NCBI GenBank assembly: GCA_041179125.1
Contig: JBEGTZ010000111.1
Location: 1-18,308, forward strand
Direction: 5' to 3'
Source of the DNA: CAMCXE01 sp041179125
GTDB lineage: Bacteria; Pseudomonadota; Gammaproteobacteria; Pseudomonadales; Cellvibrionaceae
DNA length: 18,308 bases
A program made the position numbers and the translations under genes. Positions 7,643 through 15,152 of this stretch are shown one piece after another; the stretch's first letter is position 1, and every line of letters starts with the position of its first letter. The notes under the pieces are model-generated. The model was given only the letters and a program-made list of their open reading frames with translations, searched no databases and was not told where the DNA came from.

Positions 7643-9673
7643 TTACATCACCTTCATGCCAGGTTCGGCGCCTGCATGGGGCTCTAAAATAAATAAATCT
7701 TTTCCACCGGGGCCTGCGGCTAATACCATGCCTTCGCTCATGCCGAATTTCATTTTACGCGGCGCTAAATTGGCTACCATTACGGTATGTTTGCCGATTA
7801 AATCTTCCGGGGCATAGGCGCTTTTTATGCCTGCAAATACCTGTCGGTGCTCGCCGCCTAAACTTAATTCTAGGCGCAATAATTTATCGGCGCCGGTTAC
7901 AGCTTCGGCATGAATAATTTTGGCTACGCGCAAATCAATCTTGGCAAAATCGGCATAATCGATTTGTGCGGCAATAGGGTCGCGTGCCAACCAACCGCTT
8001 GGCGTTTCAGCTTCTGCAGTGGCGGTTGCTGGCGCTTCTGATTTACTGGCGTCAACCATTTTATTTATTTTGTCTGCTTCGATGCGTTGTAACAGCGGTT
8101 TAAAAGGGTTTATTTTTTGGCCGTGTAAATATTGAGGGGGTGTTTGTAAGTGTAACGTCACACCCAAAAATTCTTCTGCCTGCATGGCCATTTCGGGTAA
8201 TACGGGTTTTAAGTAGGCCATTAAGGCTGCAAATAAATTAATGCCTAGGCTGCATATAGCTATTACTTGTTGCTCTTGGCCTTCTTGTTTGGCTAAGGCC
8301 CAGGGTGCATTAGCGGCAATAAACTCATTGGCGGCATCGGCAAGTGTCATAATTTCGCGCATGGCTTTGCCAAATTCACGCGCTTCATACAATTGTGTAA
8401 TAGGGCCGTAAGCGTCCTGCGCGCGCTGCCACAGTGGCGGTTCAATCGGTGTGCTGTCCAGTTCACCGGCATTAAATTTGTGAATAAAATTGGCGCAACG
8501 GCTGGCGATATTAACCACCTTGCCGACTAAATCTGAATTAACACGGCTGATGAAATCTTCTAGGTTTAAGTCGATATCTTCAATGCCCGCAGTTAATTTG
8601 CTGGCAAAATAATACCGCAAATATTCGGGGTTTAAATGCTCAAGGTAGGTGCGTGCATTAATAAATGTGCCGCGAGATTTACTCATTTTTTTGCCATCCA
8701 CGGTTAAAAAGCCGTGGCAAAAAACCTGTGTGGGTGTGCGGAAATTGGCAGAATGCAACATGGCGGGCCAAAATAACCCGTGGAAATTAATAATATCTTT
8801 GCCAATAAAATGATACAGCTCCGCTGTGCTATCCGCCTGCCAGTAGCTATTAAAATCTATATTGTGCTGTTGGCAATAATATTGGTGGGACGCCATATAA
8901 CCAATGGGCGCATCCAACCACACATAAAAATATTTACCGGGTTCGCCGGGAATTTCAAAACCAAAATACGGCGCGTCGCGGGAAATATCCCATTCTTGTA
9001 AACCGCCTTCAATCCATTCGGCCAATTTATTGGCTACCTCAGGCGCTAAATGGCCAGCACGGGTCCAGTCGCGTAAAAATTCACTAAATGCAGGAAGTGC
9101 AAAAAATAGGTGTTTAGATTCTTGTGCAACCGGTGTTGCTCCGGAATACATGGAGATCGGATTAATAAGTTCCATCGGTGCATAAGTGGCACCACAGGCT
9201 TCGCAATTATCGCCGTATTGGTCGGCTGTTTTGCATTTTGGGCAAGTGCCTTTAATGTAGCGATCGGCTAAAAAAATATTTTTTACCGGGTCAAAGGCTT
9301 GCACAATGGTGCGTTCATTAATATGGCCATTGGCTTTTAAGCGCATATAAATTAATTCCGAAAGCGCTTTGTTTTCCACCGAATGCGTGGAATGGTAATG
9401 GTCGAAATTAATAGAAAACCCGGCAAAATCGGCCATGTGCTCAGCTTTTACCCGTTCGATCTGTTCTTCACTGCTGATGCCGAGTTTTTCCGCCGCCAAC
9501 ATAATGGCCGTGCCGTGGGCGTCGTCGGCACACACAAAAGTGATGTGTTGGCCGCGCATTTTTTGAAATCGCACCCAAATATCCGCTTGGATATGCTCCA
9601 CCATGTGGCCTAAATGAATAGAGCCATTAGCGTAGGGGAGGGCGCAGGTTACTAAAATTGTACGAACAGACAT
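7643..9673 (-). CDS. metG: Methionine--tRNA ligase with C-terminal tRNA-binding domain
   Basis: This cytoplasmic enzyme charges tRNA-Met and initiator tRNA with methionine, using ATP. The 676 residues match the long, dimeric form of E. coli type. The class I signature appears as HLGH (20-23) in ALPYANGSIHLGHM, and KMSKS at 329-333. The zinc knuckle is C144/C147/C157/C160 (CPKC ... CEAC). The anticodon-binding helical domain follows, and an EMAP II-like tRNA-binding domain occupies about 575-676 (DLRVAKIIHAEAV ... MVANLAPRKMKFGMSEGM). AAGGTG lies 8 bases before the ATG. It is the first gene of the metG-rsxABC unit, with only 5 bases separating it from rsxA. A promoter candidate lies at 9711-9739. 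Confidence 0.98.
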   Translation of the reverse strand: MSVRTILVTCALPYANGSIHLGHMVEHIQADIWVRFQKMRGQHITFVCADDAHGTAIMLAAEKLGISSEEQIERVKAEHMADFAGFSINFDHYHSTHSVENKALSELIYMRLKANGHINERTIVQAFDPVKNIFLADRYIKGTCPKCKTADQYGDNCEACGATYAPMELINPISMYSGATPVAQESKHLFFALPAFSEFLRDWTRAGHLAPEVANKLAEWIEGGLQEWDISRDAPYFGFEIPGEPGKYFYVWLDAPIGYMASHQYYCQQHNIDFNSYWQADSTAELYHFIGKDIINFHGLFWPAMLHSANFRTPTQVFCHGFLTVDGKKMSKSRGTFINARTYLEHLNPEYLRYYFASKLTAGIEDIDLNLEDFISRVNSDLVGKVVNIASRCANFIHKFNAGELDSTPIEPPLWQRAQDAYGPITQLYEAREFGKAMREIMTLADAANEFIAANAPWALAKQEGQEQQVIAICSLGINLFAALMAYLKPVLPEMAMQAEEFLGVTLHLQTPPQYLHGQKINPFKPLLQRIEADKINKMVDASKSEAPATATAEAETPSGWLARDPIAAQIDYADFAKIDLRVAKIIHAEAVTGADKLLRLELSLGGEHRQVFAGIKSAYAPEDLIGKHTVMVANLAPRKMKFGMSEGMVLAAGPGGKDLFILEPHAGAEPGMKVM

Positions 9674-9710
9674 GAAAAAAGCACCTTAGAAGGCCAATAA
9701 AAAGGCCGCG

Positions 9711-9739
9711 ACTATAGCAGTTTGGCGCTGCCCGGTCAG
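9711..9739 (-). promoter_or_regulatory. Candidate sigma-70 promoter for metG-rsxABC
   Basis: Read on the minus strand, CTGACC (9734-9739) and TATAGT (9711-9716) are separated by 17 bases, a good -35/-10 pair. The bases just after the -10 box are CGCGGCC. A GC-rich discriminator of this kind is typical of promoters repressed by ppGpp/DksA, as expected for a translation gene. The call is from sequence match only. Confidence 0.55.
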
Positions 9740-9751
9740 CCTTTCGGGCCG

Positions 9752-10420
9752 TTATGAAACGGTGCGGTTTTTTTGCAACTGTTGCTCAATCCAATCCACC
9801 GCATCCGCCAGATGTCGAATGCTCACCACACGCGGATGTTCATCGGTTGCATGTAAACGCAAGCATTTAAGCGATGCCGCCCGCGCGGATGCTTCACCGG
9901 CATTGCTGTCTTCTATGGCAATGGCGTGTTCCGGCGTTATTTTTAATTGATGTAACGCAAATTGGTACACATCCGGTGCGGGTTTATTATTTTGCACATC
10001 ATCTTTGCTTGCGACTGTGGTAATCCAGCGGTCAAGGCCGTGGACACTCAGCGAACGGGTAATTTCTTTACGGCCCGCGCCACTGGCTACCGCTAATTTA
10101 AGCCCAGCATCAAAACAAAAACGCACTAATTCCTCGGCGTGGGGCATTAATGGAAATGCATCTGTTTGTAAAAATGTATCTACAAAGGTTTGTTTGCTCG
10201 CGTAAAGGCGTGCGGCATCGGTGGGTAAATTAAAACGGTCAATGATCCACTGGGCGGAGCTGGCCGAAGGAATGCCGGTTAAGTGGTGGACATAATCCGC
10301 AAGCGGGAAACTGGCACCGAATGGGGCGATGGCCTGTTGCCAACACTGGTGGTGGACCGGCTCGGAATTGACCAAGGTGCCATCGTGGTCAAAAATCACG
10401 GCAAATAATGGATGTGTCAT
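9752..10420 (-). CDS. HAD-superfamily phosphatase / beta-phosphoglucomutase-like hydrolase
   Basis: This is a cytoplasmic HAD subfamily IA enzyme of 222 residues that probably acts on a small phosphorylated metabolite. All four motifs are present: motif I FDHDGTLVNSE with nucleophile D11 and acid/base D13, motif II S113 (VASGAG), motif III K146 (NNKPAPDVY), and motif IV E170-D171 (AIEDSNAG). The alpha-helical cap lies between motifs I and II. The chosen start is the ATG at 10420, with GGAAAG 7 bases upstream. A GTG at 10453 would add 11 non-conserved residues. KPAPDVY and EDSNAG are typical of the beta-phosphoglucomutase, YniC and phosphonatase-like group; the substrate cannot be told. It is followed by metG on the same strand after 78 bases, which include a separate metG promoter candidate. 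Confidence 0.9.
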   Translation of the reverse strand: MTHPLFAVIFDHDGTLVNSEPVHHQCWQQAIAPFGASFPLADYVHHLTGIPSASSAQWIIDRFNLPTDAARLYASKQTFVDTFLQTDAFPLMPHAEELVRFCFDAGLKLAVASGAGRKEITRSLSVHGLDRWITTVASKDDVQNNKPAPDVYQFALHQLKITPEHAIAIEDSNAGEASARAASLKCLRLHATDEHPRVVSIRHLADAVDWIEQQLQKNRTVS

Positions 10421-10510
10421 AGAAGTGCTTTCCGCAAAAAGATTAAGGTTCACAGGTTTGCGGCGGCATTCTATACTGCTGCGCTTCCCAAGGCCTCATT
10501 GGGCCGATTA

Positions 10511-10541
10511 TTGAATAGCGCGTCTAAAAATGTATTTTTAG
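10511..10541 (+). promoter_or_regulatory. AT-rich palindrome overlapping a possible promoter of the five-gene operon
   Basis: CTAAAAAT-GT-ATTTTTAG (10524-10541) is a perfect 8-bp inverted repeat about 30 bases before the GTG of the lipoprotein protease gene. A weak -35-like TTGAAT (10511-10516) and a -10-like TATTTT (10533-10538) flank or overlap it with 16-base spacing. It could be an operator, an UP-like element or chance AT richness. Confidence 0.3.
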
Positions 10542-10569
10542 CGCTGCCCTAAGCTACTCAGGTACGTGT

Positions 10570-11403
10570 GTGACCCATTTTTTTATTCCTGTATTTATTA
10601 GTTTGTTTCTGCTCAGCCTTTTTGGCTGTGCCGCGAATGATGTCAAAATGAACCAGCTGAGCGAAGGCCAAAACCGTCAGGCGGAGCAATTAAATAACCA
10701 ACAACAGCTGTTGAAAAATCAGAGCGAACAACTTAGCGCACTCAGCCAACAACAAACCCAAGCCACCCAGGCTATTGCCGATATAGCCGCGCAAATGCGT
10801 ATGACGAATATGCAATTGAGCAGCTTAAGTTTTAATAATACAACCGTGCCTGCCAATATAATTCCCACACCTGAAGCAGTTGAAACACCGAGTAAAAAAA
10901 ACCGTAAAGAAGCAAAACCCAAAACCGAGCCTGAAAATAATAAAGATTCTGCAAAATTAATTATTGGCCGGGTTGAATGGGTATGGCTTGAAGCCTTAAA
11001 TAAAAAATTAAAAGCCCGTGTGGATACCGGCGCTACCTTATCTTCAATTCACGCTACAAAAATTGAACGCTTTGAACGGGATGGCAAAAATTGGGTGCGT
11101 TTTACTATGCGTGTTAATGCCGAAGGTGAGCAGGGGATGAGTGAAAAAGACCAAACCTTTGAAACGCCGTTGGCCCGCAACGCAAAAATCCGTCAGGCCT
11201 CATCGGAAGAAATAGATGCACGCCCGGTGGTGCGGCTGCGTATGCGCCTGGGGCATTTAGAGGAAGATGTAGATTTCACCCTGACCAACCGCGCTGAAAT
11301 GAATTACCCCATATTATTAGGTAGGCGTTTTTTGCAGGATATTGCGGTGGTTGATGTGGCGCTAAAATTTACGCAAAGCCTAGAAATTAAGGAAAAACCA
11401 TGA
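10570..11403 (+). CDS. Retropepsin-like (PF05618/RimB-type) aspartic protease lipoprotein
   Basis: This is a predicted envelope-anchored protease of the family often labelled 'ATP-dependent zinc protease', whose fold and DTG motif are retropepsin-like. The 277 residues begin with a lipoprotein signal ending LSLFGC, so C20 is the lipidated cysteine. A Gln/Asn-rich probable coiled coil follows (about 28-80), then a Pro/Lys/Glu linker (about 95-128). The protease domain starts at about 130 (IIGRVEWVWLEALNKKLKARVDTGATLSS), with catalytic D152-T153-G154, and ends with YPILLGRRFLQDIAVVDV. The start is GTG, with AGG about 7 bases upstream; no better start precedes the signal peptide. Its TGA overlaps the ATG of the next gene (ATGA). 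Close relatives sit beside RimK-type ligases (rimB), and an RimK-like ligase lies two genes downstream here. The target is unknown. Confidence 0.85.
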   Translation: MTHFFIPVFISLFLLSLFGCAANDVKMNQLSEGQNRQAEQLNNQQQLLKNQSEQLSALSQQQTQATQAIADIAAQMRMTNMQLSSLSFNNTTVPANIIPTPEAVETPSKKNRKEAKPKTEPENNKDSAKLIIGRVEWVWLEALNKKLKARVDTGATLSSIHATKIERFERDGKNWVRFTMRVNAEGEQGMSEKDQTFETPLARNAKIRQASSEEIDARPVVRLRMRLGHLEEDVDFTLTNRAEMNYPILLGRRFLQDIAVVDVALKFTQSLEIKEKP

Positions 11404-12914
11404 AATCCAGCGCATCGTCCGTTTATGTGTTGGCCGTTTTATTATTGTTATTAGGTGCAGCATTAAGTGTTTACCGGCACGTGACTTTTGAGGTGCCTTG
11501 GCTTCCCGGTGAGCAGCGCACTATTTGGTCCATCGAAGCTAAAGTGGATTTTAATAGCCAAGATGCACCGGTAAAAGCGTCCTTCGCAACACCGGATAAT
11601 CAACCGGGTTTTGAGCGTTTAAGTGAGCGCACCGCAAGCCCCGGTTTTGGTTTGGCTTTTGTGGATGACCAGGGCGCACGCCGCGCGGAATGGTCAATCC
11701 GCCAAGCCTCTGGCCCGCAAACCTTGTATTACCAAGTGGATATGCTGGCCAAGCCGGAATCCCTCGGCGAAACCCAAGCTATTCCACCCTCGCTGCGCTT
11801 GGTGACACACACAGGGCCGCAAGCGGCGGCAGCTAAAGAATTATTAGACCGTGCTAAATCGCGCTCTGCAGATGCTTACACACTAACCCGCGAATTAATC
11901 AACGAATTTAATAGCCAAACCCAATTAGCACAATTATTAAACCACACACAAAAACGTATGGTGTGGTTGGTGGATTTATTAAATCAAGCCGGTGTGCCCG
12001 CGCGCGAAGTATTGGTGCTTAATTTAGAAGATGGCCGCAGAAGACAAAACTTAAGCGGCATGTTGCAGGTATTTGAAGGCGACCGTTATCAAATATTTAA
12101 TAGTGAAACCGCTGAACAAGGGCAAAATACCAACCAACTTATTTGGCAGGCTCACGCAGGCGCATTATTAGATTTAGCTGGGGGTTCTCGCTCTAAAGTG
12201 CATTTTTCTATTATCAAACAAGAAGTTTCTGTAAGCCGTGTTCTGCGTGAAAAAAATATGAGCGAACGCAACTTGCTTGATTTCTCTGTGCATTCGCTGC
12301 CATTGGAAGATCAAGCTTTATTTAAAGGCATACTGTTGATCCCCGTGGGTGTGTTGATTGTAGTTTTTATGCGTATTTTAGTGGGCATTCGCACCTCCGG
12401 TACCTTTATGCCGGTGTTAATTGCTATGGCATTTATTCAAACAAGCCTGGTGCCTGGGCTTATTGGTTTTATTTTAATTGTGGGTGTGGGGTTGGTTATT
12501 CGCTCTTATTTATCCCGGCATAATTTATTGTTGGTGGCGCGTATTTCGGCGGTTATTATTACCGTTATTATATTAATCGCTATATTTTCTATATTGGCTT
12601 ACCGTTTAGGCCTTACTGAAGGGTTAAAAATTACCTTTTTCCCAATGATTATTCTCAGTTGGACCATCGAGAGAATCTCCATTTTATGGGAAGAAGACGG
12701 CCCCAGCGAAGTGCTTACCCAGGTGGGGGGCAGTTTGTGTGTGGCGGTATTGGCCTATGCAGTAATGAACAATAATTTAGTGCAGCACCTAACGTTTAAT
12801 TTTTTAGGGCTGCAATTTGTATTTATGGCGGCTGTTTTATTATGCGGCAACTATACCGGCTACCGTTTAACGGAATTGCGCCGCTTTAAACCGTTTATAG
12901 GGCGCGCACACTAA
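11400..12914 (+). CDS. Inactive transglutaminase fused to seven transmembrane helices
   Basis: This is an inner-membrane protein of 504 residues. It has an N-terminal membrane anchor (about 7-25) and a periplasmic part (about 26-305) containing a transglutaminase-like region near 145-260 (KRMVWLVDLLNQAGVPAREVLVL). A block of about seven hydrophobic helices runs from about 306 to 492. The periplasmic region contains no cysteine at all, so the transglutaminase nucleophile is absent. That agrees with the family description 'inactive transglutaminase fused to 7TM'. AAGGA precedes the ATG, which overlaps the protease stop; the stop TAA shares its last base with the next ATG (TAATG). Such domains are thought to bind peptide or amide substrates rather than cleave them. 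The family is known from comparative genomics to travel with the flanking protease and ATP-grasp genes. Confidence 0.88.
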   Translation: MKSSASSVYVLAVLLLLLGAALSVYRHVTFEVPWLPGEQRTIWSIEAKVDFNSQDAPVKASFATPDNQPGFERLSERTASPGFGLAFVDDQGARRAEWSIRQASGPQTLYYQVDMLAKPESLGETQAIPPSLRLVTHTGPQAAAAKELLDRAKSRSADAYTLTRELINEFNSQTQLAQLLNHTQKRMVWLVDLLNQAGVPAREVLVLNLEDGRRRQNLSGMLQVFEGDRYQIFNSETAEQGQNTNQLIWQAHAGALLDLAGGSRSKVHFSIIKQEVSVSRVLREKNMSERNLLDFSVHSLPLEDQALFKGILLIPVGVLIVVFMRILVGIRTSGTFMPVLIAMAFIQTSLVPGLIGFILIVGVGLVIRSYLSRHNLLLVARISAVIITVIILIAIFSILAYRLGLTEGLKITFFPMIILSWTIERISILWEEDGPSEVLTQVGGSLCVAVLAYAVMNNNLVQHLTFNFLGLQFVFMAAVLLCGNYTGYRLTELRRFKPFIGRAH

Positions 12915-13897
12915 TGTTTGGTATTGCCAAGGGTTTTACTCAGTGCTGGAGCAGCACTGCCTATGGTCAATTAGCCATGCAGGGCGTGCTGGGGATGAAC
13001 CGCCGCAATCACTCGTATATTGCACGCTATAACCCACGGCATTTATATCCCTTGGTGGATGATAAATTAAAAACAAAACGCCTCGCCGAAGAATATTCTG
13101 TGCGTGTGCCGCAGCTTATCGGTGCCATTGAAAACCAACACGATTGTATTTTACTGGAATCCTTAGTTAAATCGCATAAGGGTTTTTGTATAAAACCGTG
13201 CAAAGGCTCTGGGGGTAAAGGGATTATTGTAATTACGGATCGCACAGCAGAAGGTTTTATTAAAGCCAATGGGCAGGTAGTGAGTGCGCTTAATTTACAG
13301 CGGCATATATCGAATATATTAGCCGGGTTATTTTCTTTAGGCGGCAAAGCGGATATCGCCTTAATAGAAACCCTCATTCACACCGATACACGTATGCGTG
13401 CATTTACCCACGAAGGCGTGCCCGATTTACGTGTCATTGTTTTTTGTGGTTTCCCCGTTATGGCTATGATGCGGCTTTCGTGTAAAGCCTCCGGTGGCAA
13501 AGCGAATTTGCACCAAGGTGCTGTGGGTGTGGGCATTGATATTAAAACCGGCAAAGCCGTAAACGCCATTCAAAATGGTGGAATAATTCAATATCACCCA
13601 GACACCCAACAGGAATTATCCGTACTCCAAGTGCCCGCCTGGCAGGAATTATTAGAACTCGCCTGTGGTTGTTACGATATGACCGGCCTTGGGTATTTAG
13701 GGGTGGATTTAGTCTTAGACCGCGACCAGGGGCCATTATTATTAGAGCTAAATGCACGCCCCGGCTTGTCAATTCAACTGGCGAATAAAGCAGGTTTGTT
13801 GCCGCGTTTACAGGCGGTAGAACAATTAAAAAAAATAGAACGTTACACCAATTTAGAGCGTGTAGCCTTTGCCCGTGAACACTTTGCAGCCCTATGA
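12914..13897 (+). CDS. RimK-like ATP-grasp ligase (alpha-L-glutamate ligase-like)
   Basis: This predicted cytoplasmic ATP-dependent carboxylate-amine ligase has 327 residues. ATP-grasp features are clear: the phosphate-binding loop KPCKGSGGKG (94-103), a DLRVIVF segment near 171, the D265-containing VDLVLD strand, and the metal-binding LLLELNARPGLS with E278 and N280. These correspond to the ATP-grasp residues that hold Mg-ATP and activate a carboxylate, so the enzyme should be active. The family is annotated 'alpha-L-glutamate ligase-like' or sugar-transfer-associated ATP-grasp. It probably joins an amino acid to an amine or peptide; the substrate is not known. The ATG shares one base with the preceding TAA, and the TGA overlaps the next ATG, so the genes are translationally coupled. 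Confidence 0.88.
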   Translation: MFGIAKGFTQCWSSTAYGQLAMQGVLGMNRRNHSYIARYNPRHLYPLVDDKLKTKRLAEEYSVRVPQLIGAIENQHDCILLESLVKSHKGFCIKPCKGSGGKGIIVITDRTAEGFIKANGQVVSALNLQRHISNILAGLFSLGGKADIALIETLIHTDTRMRAFTHEGVPDLRVIVFCGFPVMAMMRLSCKASGGKANLHQGAVGVGIDIKTGKAVNAIQNGGIIQYHPDTQQELSVLQVPAWQELLELACGCYDMTGLGYLGVDLVLDRDQGPLLLELNARPGLSIQLANKAGLLPRLQAVEQLKKIERYTNLERVAFAREHFAAL

Positions 13898-14259
13898 ACT
13901 CCCCTTTACCACGTCATTTTTTATTGGCTAAACCGGGTGCTGAAGAATCCTACCCTTTCACCCCGGATGCACCCGTTTTTAAAGTGGTAAACAAAATTTT
14001 TGCCATTGGTTTTAACAAAGAAAATAAATGGTATTTAAATTTAAAAATAACCCCTGAAGAAGGCGCCATACTATGCAGCCTTTTTGCTGCCATTAAACCC
14101 GGCTACCACATGAATAAACGCCATTGGATTACCGTGGATATAAATGGAGACTTACCCTCTTGGGAGGTGGAGCGGTTGATCGGTGTTTCATACGATTTAA
14201 TTATCAGTAAACTTTCCAAAAAACAACGTTTACAGCTTATTGGGGCAAGCGGTGATTAG
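13894..14259 (+). CDS. YjbR/MmcQ-family small protein
   Basis: This 121-residue cytoplasmic protein resembles the YjbR/MmcQ (CyaY-like fold) family. The diagnostic stretches are the central FAIGFNKENKWYLNLKITPEEG, then KPGYHMNKRHWITVDINGDLP, and the C-terminal LIGVSYDLIISKLSKKQR. Members are called 'DNA-binding' by fold and similarity only; no enzymatic role is established. The ATG overlaps the ATP-grasp stop (ATGA), with no good ribosome-binding site, so it relies on coupling. Its 3' end overlaps the start region of rsmJ. Whether it takes part in the upstream ligase system or only shares the transcript is unknown. Confidence 0.8.
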   Translation: MNSPLPRHFLLAKPGAEESYPFTPDAPVFKVVNKIFAIGFNKENKWYLNLKITPEEGAILCSLFAAIKPGYHMNKRHWITVDINGDLPSWEVERLIGVSYDLIISKLSKKQRLQLIGASGD

Positions 14260-15064
14260 CTTGGGTTTATGGCTAAACCAAATTACAGCCAGCTCGTTGG
14301 CTGAATATTGTGCTGCACAAATGAATATTCCGGTGTGTACTCAAAAGCCCACCGGGGTTGAATATATTTTAGAATTTTCTGAAACGGCTGTGCAGTTACA
14401 CGCCTGTAACCACGAAAATTACAAGCCATTAAAGTTAGATTTTACCCTGGGCGGCGCCGCCCATCGGCGCAAATTTGGCGGCGGGGCAGGGCAAATGATT
14501 GCCAAAGCCGCAGGCCTTAGCGGCAAAATCACGCCGCATATATTCGACGCCACCGCAGGTTTAGGCGGCGATGGATTTGTATTAGCGTGTTTAGGCTGCC
14601 GTGTCACCCTTATGGAGCGCTCGCCTATTGCCTATGTATTATTGGCCGACGCACTAAACCGTGCGTGTGTTTATGCCCAGCAGTGTGATGCTGAATTGTT
14701 AGAAATAATACAACGCATACAATTATTACCTGGCGACAGCATAGAACATTTAAAAACCTATGCGGGCTATTATCCGGTTATCTACCTAGACCCCATGTTC
14801 CCCGAGCGACAAAAAACCGCAGCGGTTAAAAAAGAAATGCAATTATTCCATGCGCTCATTGGCAAAGACGAAGATAGCGCAGAATTATTCAACAACGCGC
14901 TAGAAAAAACCTGGTGCCGCCTAATAGTAAAACGCCCACGCCTTGCCCCCCCTTTAAATAACACCCGTGTTGATTTAACCCTTGAAGGGAAATCCTGTCG
15001 GTTTGATATTTATACACGCAGGAAAATTACTCTGGAAACACTGGCGGCTTGTGGTGATGAATAA
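14252..15064 (+). CDS. rsmJ: 16S rRNA (guanine-1516-N2)-methyltransferase RsmJ
   Basis: RsmJ (YhiQ) transfers a methyl group from S-adenosylmethionine to N2 of G1516 in 16S rRNA, in the 30S subunit. From the chosen start the protein has 270 residues. The SAM-binding motif is DATAGLGGDGFVLACLGC, with D99, followed by the acidic strand end LMERSP. The family-specific block YLDPMFPERQKTAAVKKEM starts near 178, and VKRPRLAPPL and RFDIYTR follow near the end. The start is uncertain. GTG at 14252 has GGGG about 6 bases upstream and overlaps the YjbR gene by 8 bases; a TTG at 14240 would overlap it by 20. A strong hairpin terminator lies 42 bases after the stop, closing the operon. Confidence 0.93.
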   Translation: MISLGLWLNQITASSLAEYCAAQMNIPVCTQKPTGVEYILEFSETAVQLHACNHENYKPLKLDFTLGGAAHRRKFGGGAGQMIAKAAGLSGKITPHIFDATAGLGGDGFVLACLGCRVTLMERSPIAYVLLADALNRACVYAQQCDAELLEIIQRIQLLPGDSIEHLKTYAGYYPVIYLDPMFPERQKTAAVKKEMQLFHALIGKDEDSAELFNNALEKTWCRLIVKRPRLAPPLNNTRVDLTLEGKSCRFDIYTRRKITLETLAACGDE

Positions 15065-15106
15065 ACCTTAACCCCTCAGTTGATGGCCCAGGTTATACCG
15101 CAGAAT

Positions 15107-15148
15107 AAAAACCGGCGCCCAAAGTAGAAATCTTTGGCGCCGGTTTTT
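15107..15148. terminator. Strong bidirectional intrinsic terminator
   Basis: AAAAACCGGCGCCCAAAG (15107-15124), a 7-base loop and CTTTGGCGCCGGTTTTT (15132-15148) form a GC-rich stem with a single bulged C. There is a T-run on the plus strand and, read from the other side, on the minus strand. It ends the rsmJ operon and the convergent cytochrome gene. Confidence 0.93.
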
Positions 15149-15152
15149 ATTT

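Noticed and set aside
13027..13772. Several antisense open frames in the ATP-grasp gene
   Set aside because: They overlap one another in different frames, lack conserved features and sit opposite a clear family member.
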